This document shows, piece after piece, positions 38,449-46,200 of a stretch of DNA of 64,000 nt. The translations under genes were made by a program, and so were the position numbers. Source of the DNA: Bacteroidota bacterium. Lineage in GTDB: Bacteria > Bacteroidota > Ignavibacteria > Ignavibacteriales > Melioribacteraceae. The DNA lies in the NCBI GenBank assembly GCA_018829205.1, contig JAHJUE010000005.1, forward strand, positions 62,001 to 126,000. Reading direction: 5' to 3'. The notes under the pieces are model-generated. The model saw only the letters and a program-made list of their open reading frames with translations. It did not search any database and was not told the origin of the DNA. Within the stretch, counting starts at the first letter, position 1; every line of letters begins with the position of its first letter.

Positions 38449-38496
38449 AAAAGAAAAAAGAAAAAAGAAAAAAGAAAACAGAAAAAAGAAAAAAGA
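38449..38496 (+). repeat. Heptanucleotide (AAAAAAG-type) polypurine tract upstream of the ParB-like gene
   Basis: Roughly six to seven consecutive 7-bp units of AAAAAAG/GAAAAAA, one with an internal C, end about 30 bp before the ATG. Such a tract can slip during replication and change spacing. The real Shine-Dalgarno AAAGGAGG (38514-38520) lies after it. Confidence 0.75.
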
Positions 38497-38525
38497 AATA
38501 TGAAAAATAAATAAAGGAGGAAAAT

Positions 38526-39641
38526 ATGAATCAATCTAATTCTATCGAATTACAAATAAATGATGAATTTAAAAACCTAATTCCACCACTTTCTTATAAT
38601 GAGTATGCTCAGCTAGAAGAGAGTATAAAAAACGATAATTGTTTAATGCCAATTATCGTTTGGGGAAATAAAAACATTATTGTTGATGGTCACAATCGAT
38701 ACGCAATTTGTAAAAAGAATAATCTTAGTTTTAATATAATTAGAAATGAATTCAGTTCGGATATAGAAGTAAAGTCATGGATCATTAAAAATCAAATTGG
38801 AAGACGAAACCTAAACAATTTTCAAAAATCGTTTCTAGTTCTGAAATATCAAGAATTGTTTTTATCAAAGGGACTTAAAAAGAAGTTAAGTTGTCTAAAA
38901 CAATATCAATCTTCCGAAAATCAGATTTCTGACGAACGAGCAGGTATTGAAATTAATACTAATAGAGAAATTGGTCTAATAGTAGGTTTAAGTCACGAAA
39001 CAATTTCAAGAGTAAGAACTTTATTAAAGAAAGCAGATTCAGATACAATAAGTAAACTCCATGCTTCAAAATGTAGTATCAATAGTGCATACACTGAACT
39101 AATTGAAAAAGAAAGACTAGAAAAAGAAAGACTAGAAAAAGAAATAGCGAATTCAAAAAATAAAAACAAAATGGTTAATCAATCAAATATTCAATATGAT
39201 ATTATTTATTATAAATCTAAAATTTGCCCCAGCAGAGAAAATTCATTATTAATTAAAACTAAACTAAAACAAGATGGTGCATTATTCTTTTGGTCTGATT
39301 CTTGTCTGTTAAGTGAAAATATAACCAAAATTAAAAAGCTTGGATTCACTATTGTTAGAAATTATTTCTGGTTTAACGACAAATTTCAAAATAAAATGAA
39401 TATTCTAATACTTGCAAAAAAAGGGAATCCAAATATTCCTGATGATAAGAATTCAATTCTTTATTGTAAAGATGACTTACCTAGTCATATGTTTCCTGAA
39501 TATTACTATAATTTGATAGAAAATATTTTCCCTAATATGAAATATTATGAAATAAATCATGGAGATTTAGAATCTTTTAACAACAAATGGACAACAAAAT
39601 ATGGCGAAAGATATAATAGTATAGTAAAAAAAGTTGCATAA
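38526..39641 (+). CDS. ParB-like nuclease/DNA-binding domain fused to a degenerate MT-A70-type methyltransferase domain
   Basis: A 371-residue protein. Residues about 18-75 are a ParB N-terminal-like domain (LSYNEYAQLEESIKND, IIVDGHNRYAI), followed by a helix-turn-helix (NREIGLIVGLSHETISRVRTLL, 146-167) and a charged repeat ERLEKERLEKE (195-205). Residues about 223-371 align by eye with MT-A70 adenine methyltransferases (ALFFWSDSCLLSENITKIKKLGF, MNILILAKKGNP, FPEYYYNLIENIFP). The catalytic DPPW after YDVIYA is absent: the segment reads YDIIYYKSKICPSRENS. It is therefore probably a non-catalytic DNA-binding relative acting in regulation or partition. A strong Shine-Dalgarno supports the start. 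Confidence 0.75.
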   Translation: MNQSNSIELQINDEFKNLIPPLSYNEYAQLEESIKNDNCLMPIIVWGNKNIIVDGHNRYAICKKNNLSFNIIRNEFSSDIEVKSWIIKNQIGRRNLNNFQKSFLVLKYQELFLSKGLKKKLSCLKQYQSSENQISDERAGIEINTNREIGLIVGLSHETISRVRTLLKKADSDTISKLHASKCSINSAYTELIEKERLEKERLEKEIANSKNKNKMVNQSNIQYDIIYYKSKICPSRENSLLIKTKLKQDGALFFWSDSCLLSENITKIKKLGFTIVRNYFWFNDKFQNKMNILILAKKGNPNIPDDKNSILYCKDDLPSHMFPEYYYNLIENIFPNMKYYEINHGDLESFNNKWTTKYGERYNSIVKKVA

Positions 39642-39699
39642 TAATTTTGTTAAGTAAATGAACTTAATCATTCATTAAATTTCTTGCATATTTATAATT

Positions 39700-39733
39700 G
39701 GACACAAGCCACTCGTCTTGTGTCCTTTTTTCT
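39700..39733 (+). terminator. Rho-independent terminator after the ParB-like gene
   Basis: GGACACAAG (39700-39708) and CTTGTGTCC (39717-39725) form a perfect 9-bp stem with an eight-base loop, then TTTTTTC. It shows that the longer reading frame upstream of the recombinase ATG at 39792 is not translated. Confidence 0.92.
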
Positions 39734-39791
39734 TGCCAATTTGAATAGGAACCAATTAGTTCCAACCAGAAATAATTATGGTAAGTATAAA

Positions 39792-40475
39792 ATGAAAAAG
39801 ACAATTATATACATTCGTGTTTCAACCGAAAATCAAACAGTTAGAGGAATTTCACTAGATAACCAAGAAGATAGATGTAAATCTTATTGTTTGTTACATC
39901 AATTTGATAATATAGAAGTTATTTCTGACAAAGGAGTTTCAGCAAAAAATACTAATCGAGAAGGATTTCAAAAAATGTTGTCAATGATAAAAAAGAATGA
40001 AGTGGGTAATGTCGTGGTATATAGTCTGAGCAGATTCGCAAGAAGTGTCAAGGATACTCTTTCTGTTTTAGAAATGTTGAATAAACAAAAAGTTAATTTC
40101 CATTCCTTGTCGGAAGCAATTGATTCTGGTTCGGCTGTCGGGAGGTTCTTCCTTACTACACTTTCAGCCATATCTCAATATGAAAGAGAGTTAACGTCAG
40201 AAAGGACTTCATCAGTTCTTCAATACAAGAAAAAACAAGGGTATAGAGTTGGCTCGGTAATGTTCGGATTTGATTTAGATATAGATGGTAAGTCACTAAT
40301 TAAAAATCAAGAAGAACAAAAGACTATTAAAATTATTAAAGACTATAAAAAAAAAGGACTTTCATTTAATGAAATTGCAAAACAATTAATCGATTTGAAA
40401 AGAAATAATAAAAAAGGTAAATGTATTTGGCATAAAACTCAAATTATACGTTTATATAATAGGGATTATAATTAA
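39792..40475 (+). CDS. Small serine recombinase (resolvase/invertase type)
   Basis: A 227-residue protein from the ATG at 39792; the frame extends to 39684, but that stretch contains a terminator. The N-terminal resolvase domain has IIYIRVSTENQ with catalytic Ser11, the YSLSRFARSVKDTLSVLEML arginine motif and a SAISQYERELTSERTSSVL linker helix. The C-terminal part (GLSFNEIAKQLIDLKRNNKKGKCIWHKTQIIRLYN) is a short recombinase/HTH region, much smaller than in the large recombinase at 46201. It might act as a resolvase or invertase within the element, or be a remnant of an older insertion. Confidence 0.88.
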   Translation: MKKTIIYIRVSTENQTVRGISLDNQEDRCKSYCLLHQFDNIEVISDKGVSAKNTNREGFQKMLSMIKKNEVGNVVVYSLSRFARSVKDTLSVLEMLNKQKVNFHSLSEAIDSGSAVGRFFLTTLSAISQYERELTSERTSSVLQYKKKQGYRVGSVMFGFDLDIDGKSLIKNQEEQKTIKIIKDYKKKGLSFNEIAKQLIDLKRNNKKGKCIWHKTQIIRLYNRDYN

Positions 40476-40510
40476 ATTATTCTTTCATTTATTAAAAATA
40501 AGGAATCTTG

Positions 40511-41449
40511 ATGAGTATAAAAGTAGAAAATGATAAAGTTGTTAAGCCATTTCTAAAATGGGCGGGAGGGAAGACTCAATTATTAACAAAACTTGAAAAG
40601 AGATTCCCAGGCGAATTGATTAATGGGGAAATTGAAAATTATTACGAACCATTTTTAGGTGGAGGTGCTGTATTCTTTTTTATTAAGTCGAAATATAAGT
40701 CCCTAAAGAATTTTTATTTATATGATATTAATCCAGAACTTTTCATTGCGTATTCTGTAATTCAGAAAAATGTTGATAACCTTATAGAAAGTCTTGGAAT
40801 TATAAAAGAAGAATATCTTTCTTCAAAAAATCGCAAAGATTATTTTCTAGAAATACGTTCAAAATTTAACTCAAGCTTAGATTCAATTAATTTTCAAGAA
40901 TATAATAACACTTGGATTGAAAGAACATCTCAAATAATCTTTCTAAATAAAACGTGTTTCAATGGATTGTTCAGAGTTAATAAAAAAGGTCATTTTAATG
41001 TACCTTTTGGTGCTTATAAAAATCCTGCCATTTATGATAAGACAGCATTAATCAACTCTTCTCAATTATTAGATAATGTTAAATTATTTTTAGGAGATTT
41101 TGAACTCATTAATGATCATATTAAAGAGAATTCATTTGTTTATTTTGACCCACCATATAAAGCTTTGAGCTCTTCTTCAAATTTCACTTCTTATTCTAGG
41201 GATAATTTTGATGACCACGCCCAAATAAGATTGGCAAATCTATTCAAGCAGTTTGCAAAAACAAAGTCTATTAAATTAATGTTAAGTAATTCTGATACTA
41301 AAGATGGTTATTTTGATTCATTATATAATTTTGATCAAATCGAAATAAAAAGAATTCTTGCAAAAAGAATGATTAATAGTGTCTCAAATAAAAGAGGAGA
41401 GATAAATGAATTAGTCATAACTAATTATTCTCAAAATTTATTTGACTAA
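40511..41449 (+). CDS. DNA adenine methyltransferase, Dam/DpnM type (M1 of a DpnII-like system)
   Basis: A 312-residue alpha-class N6-adenine methyltransferase. SAM motif: KPFLKWAGGKTQLL and YYEPFLGGGAVFF. Target-recognition region: LNKTCFNGLFRVNKKGHFNVPFGAYKNP. Catalytic motif: D213-P-P-Y216 in VYFDPPYKAL. A typical Dam C-terminus NKRGEINELVITNY follows. Dam, DpnM and MboIA share these motifs and methylate GATC. The start is taken as the ATG at 40511, seven bases after AAGGA. It converges on the restriction operon and is separated from it by a perfect hairpin. Confidence 0.93.
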   Translation: MSIKVENDKVVKPFLKWAGGKTQLLTKLEKRFPGELINGEIENYYEPFLGGGAVFFFIKSKYKSLKNFYLYDINPELFIAYSVIQKNVDNLIESLGIIKEEYLSSKNRKDYFLEIRSKFNSSLDSINFQEYNNTWIERTSQIIFLNKTCFNGLFRVNKKGHFNVPFGAYKNPAIYDKTALINSSQLLDNVKLFLGDFELINDHIKENSFVYFDPPYKALSSSSNFTSYSRDNFDDHAQIRLANLFKQFAKTKSIKLMLSNSDTKDGYFDSLYNFDQIEIKRILAKRMINSVSNKRGEINELVITNYSQNLFD

Positions 41450-41487
41450 AAAAATGAAACAGAAATTTTTAGTGATTAGTTGACCGT

Positions 41488-41535
41488 ATTCAAAATCAAA
41501 TAAGAACAATAATTGGATTTTATTTGATTTTGAAT
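41488..41535. terminator. Bidirectional terminator with 15-bp perfect arms
   Basis: ATTCAAAATCAAATA (41488-41502) and TATTTGATTTTGAAT (41521-41535) are exact inverted repeats. They lie between the convergent methyltransferase and restriction operon and are A/T-rich on both flanks, as expected for termination in both directions. Confidence 0.75.
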
Positions 41536-41542
41536 TCAATAA

Positions 41543-42070
41543 TTAGATTTCCAATAATGCGTTCATTAACATAAATCTTCCAGAATAATTCCAATATGCA
41601 CAGTCTTGTTCAATAAATAACCATTTTAATACGCCCAAAAGTAAATCAATTTCAAGGCCACCATTTGTAAATCCGAAATTTGTATTTGAATTTTGGTTTA
41701 AATGCCTACAATTGAATATGTCTTCAATTAAAGTAAAAAGGAGATTGTAATTATTTAGATTATTTGTTTTTTTGTTAGTTAAATCGTTAATAATATCAAG
41801 GTGTCTTGGAGCATTTTTTGTTCTGACAGGATAAATAAAGATAGTATTTTCTACATGAACTTTGAAATCAAACCCACCATGCTGTTGAGGTCTTGTCAAA
41901 TAAATTCGATTACCATTGTTAAGTGTTTCAACAAAGTAAATGTATTTTGAAGTATTATTTCCTTTTCCAGTTCCAGGTACCTCATTTAAAAAATGTGTTA
42001 TTACATTATCTCTAACTGTACTTCTTGTTCCAATATTTGAAACATTAATTGAAAGTTCTGTAATTGGCAT
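41543..42070 (-). CDS. Restriction-operon protein of unknown fold (third gene)
   Basis: A 175-residue protein, the last of three minus-strand genes; its start lies 2 bp after the stop of the PD-(D/E)XK gene, so translation is coupled. I do not recognise its fold. It begins ITELSINVSNIGTRSTVRDNVITHFLNEVPG and contains YIYFVETLNNGNRIYLTRPQQHGGFDFKVHVEN. The last third is aromatic-rich (LKWLFIEQDCAYWNYSGRFMLMNALLEI). No signal peptide, helix-turn-helix or catalytic motif is obvious. It probably supplies a subunit or specificity partner for the nuclease. Confidence 0.7.
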   Translation of the reverse strand: MPITELSINVSNIGTRSTVRDNVITHFLNEVPGTGKGNNTSKYIYFVETLNNGNRIYLTRPQQHGGFDFKVHVENTIFIYPVRTKNAPRHLDIINDLTNKKTNNLNNYNLLFTLIEDIFNCRHLNQNSNTNFGFTNGGLEIDLLLGVLKWLFIEQDCAYWNYSGRFMLMNALLEI

Positions 42071-42072
42071 AA

Positions 42073-42597
42073 TTATTCTCCTAATCCAATTTCACAAAGA
42101 GGTATTTCATTAAAAAAATATTTACAACCGACACTTATAATATATTCATGTACATCACGATAGACATCTTGTCTAAACCAGTCATTTAACACATAGATAT
42201 ATTCAACAGAAATATTTACAGTGGCTAAAAGTTTTGCATATTGTTTCTTTTTAAAATCACAAGTCTGTAATTTTTCATCAACTGAACCTGCACCACCTTG
42301 GAATTTTTTTTCAATTATATACAGACAATTGTTAACTAATATTGCTTCATCAGGTAATAATTTTTTGGAAATAATATCTTTATAGTCAATATTTCGGGGT
42401 GTCAATAAATATTTATAAAGCTTATGTTTTTCACACAGTAAACCAACACGATTTCCATTTTTAATTAGATAATCATTATCTAAGGAATATTCTCGATGGG
42501 TTCTAAAAATAGTATGTAAATCTGTTGTTTGCTCAAAGTGTAATCCATTTTCATTGGTGCGCGCGCCACCACCTACTTCATTTCTTTGTCTTGCCAA
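42073..42597 (-). CDS. PD-(D/E)XK restriction endonuclease candidate
   Basis: A 174-residue protein with a canonical nuclease core: P82-D83 in LLPDEAILVNN, twelve residues to E96-K-K98 in YIIEKKFQGGAGSVDEKLQT. That is PD-x12-ExK, the metal-binding and catalytic residues of the superfamily. Its N-terminus (RQRNEVGGGARTNENGLHFEQTTDL) has a Glu in a helix as in many restriction enzymes. It sits between two unknown operon partners and opposite GATC-type methyltransferases, so it is the likely endonuclease. It shows no resemblance that I can see to DpnII. Confidence 0.75.
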   Translation of the reverse strand: MARQRNEVGGGARTNENGLHFEQTTDLHTIFRTHREYSLDNDYLIKNGNRVGLLCEKHKLYKYLLTPRNIDYKDIISKKLLPDEAILVNNCLYIIEKKFQGGAGSVDEKLQTCDFKKKQYAKLLATVNISVEYIYVLNDWFRQDVYRDVHEYIISVGCKYFFNEIPLCEIGLGE

Positions 42598-42612
42598 AAT
42601 TATCTCCCTTTA

Positions 42613-43098
42613 TTAAATTCCTTTTTCTATCATTATAGCATCTAATTCGCGCCATTTTTTCCCTTTAGAAAAATTTGCAGCAGTATTAAATGGTAAACTA
42701 TCAATTAGAACTTGGTAAACACCTAAATTTTTAATTCTTTTCCCAAGTTTAGTAAAAGCCTTATTTTCTTCAGCAACCATCCCAGCATAGATTGTTGTCA
42801 AAAGTTTATCAATCTCTAAGCTGTCATTCCCATAATTTTGAGAAATGGTTGTTATTAGATTTAAAACCTTTGTTTCTATTTTGCCATTTGTTGCGTTGTA
42901 AATTTGAAGAAAATCTTGATACAATTTTTTACTACTATGAACTTTACCAAGTTGTTGAAGTCTATCGAAATATTGTGCATCTTTAGGGGCATATCGAGGT
43001 ATGTTGGGCTGAGTTAAATAAACGCAAAAATTATCAAACTTCCCTTTGTCGAATTCTAGCACACTATTATCAGAAAATGTTTTAATTAAAATCGGCAT
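42613..43098 (-). CDS. Restriction-operon protein, unknown family (first gene)
   Basis: About 161 residues from the ATG at 43098 (the frame opens at a TTG four codons earlier). It starts MPILIKTFSDNSVLEFDKGKFDNFCVYLTQPN and has RYAPKDAQYFDRLQQLGKVHSSKKLYQDFLQIY, YAGMVAEENK, and FSKGKKWRELDAIMIEKGI. I think it belongs to a recurrent restriction-associated domain of unknown function but cannot name it with certainty. It is first in the operon, 63 bp from the divergent second methyltransferase, so its promoter must be shared with, or back-to-back to, that of the methyltransferase. Confidence 0.72.
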   Translation of the reverse strand: MPILIKTFSDNSVLEFDKGKFDNFCVYLTQPNIPRYAPKDAQYFDRLQQLGKVHSSKKLYQDFLQIYNATNGKIETKVLNLITTISQNYGNDSLEIDKLLTTIYAGMVAEENKAFTKLGKRIKNLGVYQVLIDSLPFNTAANFSKGKKWRELDAIMIEKGI

Positions 43099-43161
43099 TT
43101 TTATTCCCAAAATTATTGTTTATGTTTTAAACTTAGCGAAAAACATTTTGAGATTCCAGAT

Positions 43162-43959
43162 ATGACTTATTATTCAGATAAAGACTTTAAATTATTTAAG
43201 GGAGATTGTTTAGATATATTGAAAACAATTGATACTAATTCAATTGATATGATATTTGCAGACCCTCCATATAATTTGTCGAATGACGGATTTACATGTC
43301 AATCAGGCAAAATGGTAAGTGTTAATAAAGGGAAATGGGATGTTAGTAAAGGAATTGAAAATGATTTTGAGTTTAATAAAACATGGTTATTAGAATGTCA
43401 GAGAGTTCTTAAATCTACGGGTAGTATTTGGGTTTCTGGAACATATCATTCTATTTATTCGTGTGGTTTTGCGATGCAATTGTTAGGATTTCATATTCTA
43501 AATGATATAATTTGGTTTAAACCAAATGCATCTCCGAATTTAAGTGGTAGATTCTTTACAGCAAGTCACGAATCAATTATTTGGGCACGAAAGGATAAAA
43601 AAGCAAAACATACATTTAATTATAATCTTATGAAGGAAATAAATGATTCAGATGATTTCTTAAAGAATCCAGGTAAACAAATGAGAAGTGTATGGGCTAT
43701 GACAGTAGGCAGTAAAAAAGAAAAATTATTTGGAAAGCATCCAACTCAAAAACCTGAAAAACTGCTTTCAAGAATTATTTCTGCATCAACAAATGAAGGT
43801 GATTTAATTCTTGATGTTTTTAATGGTTCCGGTACAACAGGTATTATTGCTACAAAATTAGGTCGAAAATATCTGGGTATTGATATCAATGAATCATTTT
43901 TAGATATAACTATTAAACGTTACAAGAACCTAAAATTTAATTCTAATACCTTATTTTAA
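43162..43959 (+). CDS. DNA adenine methyltransferase, DpnA-like (M2 of a DpnII-like system)
   Basis: A 265-residue beta-class enzyme: D34-P-P-Y37 comes first (MIFADPPYNLSNDG) and the SAM motif DVFNGSGTTG near the C-terminus. The segments SVNKGKWD, IIWFKPNASPNLSGRFFTASHESIIWARK, NYNLMKEIN and GKHPTQKPEKLL strongly recall DpnA (M2.DpnII) from memory. DpnA can methylate single-stranded GATC and protects incoming transforming DNA. It is divergent from the restriction operon. The 106-residue gene follows 10 bp after its stop. Confidence 0.9.
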   Translation: MTYYSDKDFKLFKGDCLDILKTIDTNSIDMIFADPPYNLSNDGFTCQSGKMVSVNKGKWDVSKGIENDFEFNKTWLLECQRVLKSTGSIWVSGTYHSIYSCGFAMQLLGFHILNDIIWFKPNASPNLSGRFFTASHESIIWARKDKKAKHTFNYNLMKEINDSDDFLKNPGKQMRSVWAMTVGSKKEKLFGKHPTQKPEKLLSRIISASTNEGDLILDVFNGSGTTGIIATKLGRKYLGIDINESFLDITIKRYKNLKFNSNTLF

Positions 43960-43969
43960 GGAATTTCTA

Positions 43970-44290
43970 ATGATTTATACTGATGAATTGATATCTGAAA
44001 TTAGTCAATTTCTACAAATTTATTTAGAAGAAAACGAAATTGAATTTTTATCTGCAATTGATAGTGCTTCAATTCTTGATAAAGCAAATATTTTAAAAGA
44101 TAATATTTTTGTTGTTCCGGGTGGAAGATTTACAGAAGTTCTAAGACGAGGTCGCAAAGGATTAATTCCAATGGTTCGTGGAGCTTACCAAAGTAGCCCT
44201 GGAAAAAGTTGGAAGATATTTTTAGAAAAAAGAATGCCAATTAAATTCAAAAATGAGATGATTTCAATTGGTGTCAGATATGTTAAATAA
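43970..44290 (+). CDS. Small hypothetical protein after the DpnA-like gene (106 aa)
   Basis: I do not recognise this protein. It is 10 bp downstream of the methyltransferase stop and likely co-translated. The first half is acidic and helical (IYTDELISEISQFLQIYLEENEIEFLSAID); the second is basic (FTEVLRRGRKGLIPMVRGAYQSSPGKSWKIFLEKRMP), as in a small nucleic-acid-binding protein. It could be an accessory or regulatory subunit of the restriction module. No catalytic motif is visible. Confidence 0.6.
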   Translation: MIYTDELISEISQFLQIYLEENEIEFLSAIDSASILDKANILKDNIFVVPGGRFTEVLRRGRKGLIPMVRGAYQSSPGKSWKIFLEKRMPIKFKNEMISIGVRYVK

Positions 44291-44460
44291 TAATTTTTTA
44301 AAAATTGATAAACTCGAAATCTCACTTCCAAACGTTGTTTTTCTTCTACCTAATATAATTGTTAATTATTAATAGTAAATTAAAGGAGTGGTGCTTTCCG
44401 TTCGTCCTAATAGCTTTGGATAAACAATCTCAGTATTATTTTATCATATAATGGTATATT

Positions 44461-44991
44461 CTATTTGTTGCATCCTTTTTTGATAAATTTTAAGTGATTA
44501 TGTAAACTTCTATTTCTAATCTTCATAATATTGATTTGGTCTTTTAGTTTTTGAATCTGATAATCTTTCACTTCATTTTTCATATTCTCAATCACTACTT
44601 CTTTTAATTTCTTTTTAGGAATTGGATTTGAACGGTTAATATTCCTCAAAATAAATTCGTTTATGAATTTGATTCTTTTCATAGCGTTGCCATTGAAATT
44701 AATTCGGTGAAATGTTTTATTCTTGTATCTCTGAACATCATACAATACTAAAGAACGAGTGTAAACAAATATCAGACAGTGTAATACAGAAGATCTACTT
44801 AGCTCGACTACTATAAATGTTATTCTTTGATTCTGAGAATAACTAACAGAGAAGTTAACTATACCGTCATAAGATAGTTTTTCACCAAGTAATTCAATTA
44901 CTTCTTTCCTTAATTCAGAATTTTTTGTTATAAAATTCAATTCGTTTCTCCTTTTTTGTAATAAATATCCCCGAAAAGATTTAATAGCCAA
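44461..44991 (-). CDS. Hypothetical protein of the element (176 aa)
   Basis: An unrecognised, very basic protein. The N-terminal two thirds is mixed beta-rich (FSVSYSQNQRITFIVVELSRSSVLHCLIFVYTRSLVLYDVQRYKNKTFHRI); the C-terminus is a lysine-rich helix (ENMKNEVKDYQIQKLKDQINIMKIRNRSLHNHLKFIKKG), probably a coiled coil. It lies between the restriction module and the replisome-organiser-like gene in opposite orientation to both. No promoter was identified and no function can be assigned. Confidence 0.5.
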   Translation of the reverse strand: MAIKSFRGYLLQKRRNELNFITKNSELRKEVIELLGEKLSYDGIVNFSVSYSQNQRITFIVVELSRSSVLHCLIFVYTRSLVLYDVQRYKNKTFHRINFNGNAMKRIKFINEFILRNINRSNPIPKKKLKEVVIENMKNEVKDYQIQKLKDQINIMKIRNRSLHNHLKFIKKGCNK

Positions 44992-45389
44992 TTTTAATTA
45001 AGTAGGTGGTCAAATTTGGTTGTGAATCGAAGAGATAAAAAAATATTTTTTCTATAGGATTGATGTGTTTATATAGAGGTCAATTCCACAGATATGAAGA
45101 AAAACTATTTTATATGAATCAAATAGATATATAAAGAAATAACTTTTCTGATACATAGTAAATAATAAGAGTTTACATCAACAGATTTTGTTTCTAATGG
45201 CTGTGGATGAATAATATAAAAAAAAATGTTAGAAAATGAATTTTAGGTTTTTTATTCCATATTTATCCTTACAAAAGAATTGATGAAAAAGATGTAAATG
45301 TTCAAAATATTTTAAATAAAAGTCAGCCTTGCGAAGCATCAACTTTCATCAGTTCGAACATTTTTCGTGAGACTGATTTTTTATTTTAA
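44992..45389. other. 398-bp AT-rich region upstream of the replisome-organiser-like gene
   Basis: No gene is visible. The last 70 bp before the gene can form a weak hairpin set (CGAAGC...AGTTCG, CAGCC/...ACTGAT). In plasmids and phages, origins often sit next to genes like the neighbour, so this is a candidate origin region, but no iterons are evident. Confidence 0.4.
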
Positions 45390-45401
45390 ATGGGGTTATA
45401 T

Positions 45402-45941
45402 ATGACAAGGAAAAACTTAACCAATGAAATGAAGAATAATTATATGGTATTTTCACCAATCTTGGCAGAAAAACTAGGCATCAATGAAGCAATTATTTTA
45501 GATAAAATTCACAAGTTTATGAATGGCCCTAAGAATAAGAATATTCATTCGGGAAAACACTATGTCTATAATTCCTATAAAAATTGGCATACATATATAT
45601 TCCCATTTCTTAGTGAATCCACTATAAAAAGAGCAATTACTAGACTTGAAAACCTGAAAATATTAGAATCAGATAATTTCAATAAATTGAAGTTTGATAA
45701 GACTAAACACTATACGATTAACTATTTAAAAATTGATAAAATAATTAATGATTATGAATCAGAAACTGAAAATTCTGTAATAAAAGTATTAAACGATAAA
45801 TCAGAACAGTTTATTCGAATAGCTAAAAATGAACTAGGTAGTAACTCAAATATATCCAATGAACATATCAATAAGCACCAGCAAGAGAGCCAATTTGAAC
45901 AAGACAATACCAATATGGAGTACAATATAATTTCAAAATGA
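45402..45941 (+). CDS. Replisome-organiser-like winged-helix protein
   Basis: About 179 residues from the ATG at 45402 (GGGG six bases upstream); the frame opens 12 bases earlier. The N-terminal 110 residues fit the winged-helix replication-initiation proteins of phages and plasmids: MVFSPILAEKLGINEAIILDKIHKFM, HYVYNSYKNWHTYIFPFLSESTIKRAITRLENLKIL and DKTKHYTINYLKI. The C-terminal third is polar and low in complexity (HINKHQQESQFEQDNTN). Such proteins bind origins and recruit helicase loaders. Presence of this gene suggests the element, or its ancestor, could replicate after excision. Confidence 0.65.
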   Translation: MTRKNLTNEMKNNYMVFSPILAEKLGINEAIILDKIHKFMNGPKNKNIHSGKHYVYNSYKNWHTYIFPFLSESTIKRAITRLENLKILESDNFNKLKFDKTKHYTINYLKIDKIINDYESETENSVIKVLNDKSEQFIRIAKNELGSNSNISNEHINKHQQESQFEQDNTNMEYNIISK

Positions 45942-45988
45942 AATTCCAAAATAGAAAATCCTTTTTGTAAATTTTCTAGAGAAAATTT

Positions 45989-46018
45989 ACCCGAAGATAA
46001 ATCTTCGGGTTTCATTTC
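45989..46018 (+). terminator. Rho-independent terminator after the winged-helix gene
   Basis: ACCCGAAGAT and ATCTTCGGGT form a perfect 10-bp stem with a two-base loop, followed by a T-rich tail. It separates the gene from the recombinase that follows. Confidence 0.85.
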
Positions 46019-46200
46019 AGCGAATTATAAGAAAAGTATTGCAAATAGTTTTGATGGCATACAGCATAAGTTAAAAGGTGTAGGCTTGTATTAAAGAATT
46101 TCAAAAAGAATAATTCTCTCAGCTTAATCCACAGCCAGCCCAAAAAATAAATACTAATTATAATTTTAAATTAATACCTTAAGCAAAATTTGGAGGAAAC

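Larger units (their letters stand above)
37453..38525. other. 1.07-kb non-coding region with promoter, tandem hairpins and a polypurine repeat
   Basis: No coding frame is supported on either strand. The first 600 bp are AT-rich without clear structure. From 38049 the region holds direct repeats, a promoter, a series of hairpins and a heptanucleotide tract leading into the ParB-like gene; these are listed separately. Confidence 0.7.

Noticed and set aside
39684-39791. N-terminal extension of the small serine recombinase frame
   Set aside because: The stretch contains a perfect hairpin terminator (39700-39733). The conserved recombinase start motif begins just after the ATG at 39792.
44992-45389. 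Guess that this region contains an origin with iterons
   Set aside because: No repeated 15-22-bp units are visible; only weak hairpins. It is listed as a non-coding region, not as an origin.
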